The notes beneath the pieces are model-generated. The model was not told where the DNA came from and did not search any database. It was given only the letters and a program-made list of their open reading frames with translations. From Endomychus coccineus (lineage: Eukaryota; Arthropoda; Insecta; Coleoptera; Endomychidae), in the NCBI GenBank assembly GCA_958510875.1, contig OY294068.1, positions 201,921,997-201,985,996 on the forward strand: DNA of 64,000 nucleotides. Reading direction: 5' to 3'. The first letter of the stretch is position 1. Each line of letters opens with the position of its first letter. Below, piece after piece: positions 59,601 to 64,000 of this stretch. The position numbers were made by a program, and so were the translations under genes.

Positions 59601-62600
59601 AATGTGGTCGTGCAATAAGCTGGAGGAGGAACACAGTTATGCTAACTTGCGAAGTTTTAGGTTAGTTATATTCAAAAAACATTGAAAACCTGGTCAACCC
59701 CACCACTCTGTATAACCTTTAGCTAGACAGCATTTATTTCTTTGAGAGAACAGCCTATACCAAAAATAAGATAAAGTTGGGTGATGCCATCTAATACGTC
59801 ATTATAAACCAGCATTGATATCGTATGGTATCGCAAAACGGTTTATGTCTGGGTATAAAAGAAAGAGGTAACTTTAAAACTTTAAAAGGGCAATTTCATC
59901 CGCCCGGCTTCATAGAATTTTATGATTTCCTCCCAAAAAATGTTGAACATGCTGAATGAATCAGGCTTTTCGTTTTTTTTTCTCAGTTACGTAGACAGGA
60001 TAAAATCAACTTTTCAATATAATATCAACTGGTAATAACTGATGGTTATTTTTATTGTTAATGGGAAACTGACCAGGAGTTTCTAAGGGTTTTTCAGTTT
60101 GTACTCTTGATCCAAAACTGTACCTCGGGGAATTATCATGTAAGAACTTCTCATTACCCTGACTATAAGCATTTGGAGCTACAAATATGCGTGTAAATAC
60201 TTGAAAAATATAAACATAATATAAAACTAACCGGGAGTGTCGAAGGGTTTTTCGCCTTGGGTTTTTACGCCGAAAGAATATTTTGGTGCATTATCATGTA
60301 GAACTTTATCGGACCCTGGCAAACTATATTCATTTGGTGCTAAAAATAACAGAAAATAAGAAACAAAATGTTGAGGTATTTGTTAATGTGTAATACTATG
60401 TTTTGAAACAAGTTAGATACATTATGAACGTTTAGTGTAGGAAAACAAGAGTGAAAAAAACTAACCAGGAGTATTAAAAGGTTTTTCCACTTGTGTTTTT
60501 ACTCCGAAAGAATATCTTGGCGAATGGTCATGCATGTCTTTGTCAGATTCTGGTAAATTATAAAGATTTGGTGCTGTGAACAAAAAAAGTACAACAACTG
60601 AGTACAGATTCTTGGTTTTGTGGAATTCGTTTTAAATATTAGATGGATTAGTTACAGTGGAATGGCCCACCCAGCAGAAACGTTTAGCACCTTTTGTCAT
60701 TATGAAGGCATCAAGAAACCGTTTCCACTTGGATGAGCCATCTCATATAGGTTAGGTGTTGGTGATTAGTTAAAGGAAAATGCTAACCAGGAGTGTTGAA
60801 TGGTTTTTCCAGTTCTGTTTTTACGCCGAAAGAATATTTTGGTGCATTGTCGTGTAAAATTTTATCGGACCCTGGTAAACTATATAGATTTGGTGCTAAA
60901 ATCAATGAAAGAGTATGAGACATTGAAAACCTTACATGAGAAACAAAAATGTTGAAGTATTGGTTAATGTGGGATATTATCTTTTCAAACAAGTTAGATA
61001 TATTCTGAACGTTGAGTGTTGAGCAAAAAATTTAAAGATAAAATTGAACAAAAATAACTAACCAGGAGTGTTAAATGGTTTTTCCCCTTCCGTTTTTACG
61101 CCGAAAGAATATCTTGGCGAATGGTCATGCATGTCTTTGTCAGATTCTGGTAAATTATAAACATTTGGTGCTATGAACAAAAGAAGTACAACAACTGAGT
61201 ACAGATTCTTGGTTTCGTGGAATTTATTCGTTTTAAATATTAGACGAATTAGTTACAGTGAAATTTCCCACCCAGCAGAAACTTTTAACATCTTTAATCA
61301 TCTATGAATGCGTCAAGAAAAAGTTTCCACTTGGATGAGCCATCTTATATAGGTTAGGTGTTGGTGATTAGGTAAAGGAAAATGCTAACCAGGAGTGTTG
61401 AATGGTTTTTCCAGTTCTGTTCTTACGCCGAAAGAATATTTTGGTGCATTGTCGTGTAAAACTTTATCGGACCCTGGTAAACTATATACATTTGGTGCTA
61501 AAATCAATAGAAATAATATAAGACATTGGACCAATATTTCAGAAACAAAATGTTGAAGTATTGGTTGATGTGTGATATTTTGTTTTCAAACAAATTAGAT
61601 ACATTCTGAACGTTAAGTGTTAAGAAAAAAGTTTTAAAGATAAAATTGAACAGAAATAACTAACCAGGAGTATTGAAGGGTTTTTCCCCTTGTGTTTTTA
61701 CGCCGAAAGAATATCTTGGCGAATGGTTATGCATGTCTTTGTCAGATTCTGGTAAATTATAAACATTTGGTGCTGAAAACAAAAGAAGAACAACAACTGA
61801 GTACAGATTCTTGATTTTATGGAATTCGTTTTAAATATTAGATGGATTAGTTACAGTGAAATGGCCCACCCAGCAGAAACTTTCAGCACCTTTAGTTATC
61901 TATGAATGCGTCAAGAAAACGTGTCCACTTGGATGAACCATCTTATATAGGTTAGGTGTTGATGATTAGGTAAAGGAAAATGCTAACCAGGAGTATTGAA
62001 TGGTTTTTCCAGTTCTGTTTTTACGCCGAAAGAATATTTTGGTGCATTGTCGTGTAAAACTTTATCCGACCCTGGTAAACTATATTCATTTGGTGCTAAA
62101 ATCAATAGAAATAATATGAGACATTGGGCCAATATATGAGAAGCAAAATGTTGAACAAAAATAACGAACCAGGAGTGTTGAAGGGTTTTTCCCCTTGCCG
62201 TTTTACGCCGAAAGAATATCTAGGCGAATTGTCGTGCATGTCTTTGTCAGATTCTGGTATATTATAAACGTTTGGCGCTGTGAACAAAAGATGTACAACA
62301 AATGAGTACAGATTCTTGGTTTTGTGAAATTCCTTTTAAATATTAGATGGATTAGTTACAGTGAAATGGCCCACCCAGCAGAAACTGTTAACATCTTTAG
62401 TCACCTATGAATGCGTCAAGAAAAAGTTTCCACTTGTATGAGCCATCTTATATAGGTTAGGTGCTGGTAATTAGGTTAAAGAAAATGCTAACCAGGAGTG
62501 TTGAATGGTTTTTCCAGTTCTGTTTTTACGCCGAAAGAATATTTTGGTGCATTGTCGTGTAAAACTTTATCGGAACCCGGTAAACTATATACATTTGGTG

Positions 62601-64000
62601 CTAAAATCAATAGAAATAATATGAGACGTTCGGCCAATGTATGAGTAACAATATGTTGAAGTATTGATTGATGTGTGATATTATATTTTCAAACAAGTTA
62701 GTTACATTCTGAACGTTAAGTGTTTAGAAACAAGATTTAAAGATAAAATTGAACAAAAATAACTAACCAGGAGTGTTAAAGGGTTTTTCCCCTTGCCTTT
62801 TTATGCCGAAAGAATATCTTGGCGAATGGTCATGCATATCTCTGTCAGATTCAGGTAAATGATAAACATTTGGTGCTGTGAACAAAAGAAGTACAACAAC
62901 TGAGTACAGATTCTTGGTTTTGTGGAATTCGTTGTAAATATTAGATGGATTAGTTACAGTGGAATGGCCGCCCAACACCAGCAGAAACTTTCGTTCAGCA
63001 CCTTTAGTTATCATCCATGAAAGCGCCAAGAAAACGTTCTCACTGAATGGGTCATCCTGTAGGTAAGGTGTTGGTGATTAGGTGAAAAAAAAAGCAAAAC
63101 AAAAAAGCTAACCAGGGCGGACCCTGGTAAACTATATTCATTTGGTGCTAGAAGGAATGTAATTTAAAAATTTTAAGCTAAATATTTTATGGCACGTCGT
63201 TAGCGTGCATTTCATTGGAATGAATTATTTATTTATAATTAACAAAAAATTTCGAACATTCATGAATAAATTAAACAAAATCATGAAACTAATTCCTAAT
63301 CCAAGACAGAAAATAAGAGATACGTTGGATTATTATCAATTCATTGTTTCGTATCAATTACTTTTTAAATTTTAAAACCTTTTTTATATCACAAATAAAA
63401 TAATGAATCAATAAATTAAAATTGCACCAGAGTACAATGAAAATAGTACCTAGAATTATAAAACGGGTACTCCATTCTAAAATTTGTAACAGTAACTTTT
63501 TGTTCTAAATCGAATATAGGATCAGAAAATTTCAACAGTTTTGCAAAATATCCAGTGGCGTACAAATTAGAGTTGGAAAAAGGTGGAAGCCTCCCAGTGT
63601 CTACGCCACTGGATTGTTTTTGTAAAAGTTTATCTCACTGAATCATATGTAGGTATCTCAGCATCACCTGTACCAAACTTGAACAAAATTGGGGTTGAAC
63701 TCTGGAGGGATTTATCTCCCTAAGAAGACACTTTAGAGAAAAATGTTTCGTTTTTTTCATTATTTAACGTACTCTACGTGCTCCCAAATTTTGACCACCT
63801 ATTTTGGGAACACCTTGTATAATGGTCCTTATGTTCATAATAATAAAGGCTAATTTGAAAAAGAAAATATTAACAAAAATGAAAGAAAATTAAACTAACC
63901 AGGGGTGTTGAATGGTTTTTCCACATTCGTTTTTACACCGAAAGAATATCGTGGCGAGTTGTCGTGTAAGACTTTGTCCGATCCTGGTAAACTATAAAAG
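56614..64000 (-). CDS. ODF3: ODF3/SHIPPO-type sperm-tail protein with amplified repeat exons (5' part outside window)
   Basis: Minus-strand gene, exons in transcription order: 63900-64000 (partial), 62768-62875, 62493-62600, 62170-62277, 61988-62095, 61665-61772, 61390-61497, 61063-61170, 60788-60895, 60466-60573, 60232-60339, 60074-60178, 58237-58481 and 56614-56682. A degenerate exon at 63113-63147 is excluded. Every repeat exon starts and ends in phase 1. Repeats read APNVYSLPGSDKVLHDNAPK with YSFGVK, then EKPFNTP; these are STPG (sperm-tail PG-rich) units. The last exons read NPGPGQYNNVDPDTYK, PGPGVYSPEK, VVLDSSLAHSFGIKHSPFSD and a stop. This ending matches vertebrate ODF3 (SPEKV then TFGIKHSDY). 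ODF3 proteins associate with sperm-tail and ciliary microtubules. About 530 residues are visible, already more than twice the usual family length of about 250. Candidate poly(A) signal ATTAAA at 56587-56592. Family confidence is high; one-to-one orthology is less certain. Confidence 0.87.
56912..57287 (+). other. Unassigned exon-like frames on the plus strand, in an ODF3 intron
   Basis: One frame (about 56895-57131) reads EHFFNRKQKIKTDTAIFEWN, GNGSNTDSEDGSDKNPPQKA and SFILSQMNDGINDVSVWKFA, then VVAENGNN, ending at a GTTTGT donor-like site. After a TTTCAG acceptor (57178-57183) a frame in matching phase reads RIKKIILGHTRPRVILCAPS to a stop at 57287. The composition is protein-like, but I do not recognise a family. 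Possibly a TE or retrocopy relic. Confidence 0.3.
57288..58236. other. ODF3 intron, no feature
   Basis: AT-rich intron between the last two ODF3 exons. Nothing else recognised. Confidence 0.4.
58482..59172. other. ODF3 intron, no feature
   Basis: AT-rich intron sequence. The polypyrimidine tract and CAG acceptor for the 58237-58481 exon lie at its low-coordinate edge. Confidence 0.4.
59173..59520 (+). pseudogene. Mariner 5' end fragment in an ODF3 intron
   Basis: Starts with AAGGGCAAGGTAAAAAGG, then the leader shared with 34217-34400 (AACAGATGGCGCCA, GACATTTGTGATGTACCATC). The frame from 59318 reads MEKSEHYGDSSPSIGTIHK, CFSDFGCGNMITKNTVRSGP and EVTTQEIVDKIHD, then stops. It is the N-terminal region of the same mariner family as at 34 kb. 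Confidence 0.8.
59521..60073. other. ODF3 intron, no feature
   Basis: AT-rich sequence up to the donor of the exon 60074-60178. Nothing else recognised. Confidence 0.4.
60232..62875 (-). repeat. Tandem exon-intron array, A/B dimers of about 600 bp
   Basis: Ten 108-bp exons alternate between type A (SLPGSDKVLHDNAPKYSFGV, 60232, 60788, 61390, 61988, 62493) and type B (PESDKDMHDHSPRYSFGV, 60466, 61063, 61665, 62170, 62768). Introns alternate too: about 215 bp and 167 bp, except one of 74 bp (62096-62169) and one of 126 bp (60340-60465). The 215-bp introns share GGCCCACCCAGCAGAAACTT and TATAGGTTAGGTGTTGGTGA. No exon contains a stop. Confidence 0.93.
63113..63147 (-). pseudogene. Internally deleted type-A repeat exon
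   Basis: Keeps the first about 29 bases (PNEYSLPGS) and the last few with the GTTAGC donor of a type-A exon, but 73 bp of the middle are gone. At 35 bp it would shift the frame, so it should be skipped or non-functional. Confidence 0.8.
63148..63899. other. Long ODF3 intron, no feature
   Basis: AT-rich intron. A motif near 63550-63615 (GTGGCG ... GCCACT around the phrase TCCAGTGGCGTAC / CTACGCCACTGGA) forms an inverted repeat. No exon recognised. Confidence 0.4.

Overview
This is a eukaryotic window. It is AT-rich, has GT-AG introns and few host exons, and is full of transposable-element (TE) relics. The mix of Tc1/mariner transposases, non-LTR LINEs, Penelope-like elements (PLEs) and a tRNA-derived SINE, together with the host proteins, points to an insect. 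A beetle is my guess, but the sequence does not prove the order.

Four host genes can be supported. (1) A THEM6-like gene on the minus strand: first exon at 12561-12717, second exon at 1-141 running off the left edge, separated by a 12.4-kb intron full of TE debris. (2) A complete HPF1 gene (PARP cofactor) on the plus strand in four exons, 22144-29274. It keeps an N-terminal PBZ zinc finger, and its third intron segment (23134-28627) holds a roughly 5-kb imperfect palindrome made of two head-to-head PLE copies. (3) A two-exon gene on the plus strand, 46956-52016, for a 403-residue single-pass membrane protein I cannot name. (4) The 3' part of an ODF3/SHIPPO-type sperm-tail gene on the minus strand, 56614-64000. 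It carries a tandem array of near-identical phase-1 exons in alternating A/B types.

Layout: 1-12.7 kb, THEM6 and its TE-filled intron (mariner relics, LINE ends, and a long-TIR mariner with a LINE nested in it). 13.4-18 kb, a minus-strand LINE split by a SINE with a 10-bp target duplication, then a nearly full-length plus-strand LINE. 19.7-20.7 kb, a foldback repeat. 22.1-29.3 kb, HPF1. 29.7-46.3 kb, gene-poor sequence with hammerhead-bearing repeats, mariner relics, a 301-bp tandem repeat, a 917-bp TA-flanked element and a second PLE. 46.9-52 kb, the membrane-protein gene. 52.3-53.8 kb, a complete-length Tc1/mariner copy with 31-bp TIRs. 56.6-64 kb, the ODF3-like gene.

The strongest unusual signals are three. 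One is hammerhead-ribozyme-like motifs in both arms of a palindromic repeat family (best copy about 30215-30612) and beside a PLE (44553-44594). Another is the A/B exon amplification in the ODF3-like gene. The third is the PLE palindrome inside HPF1. The host genes show no functional linkage to each other. All calls come from reading the sequence; no database search was run.
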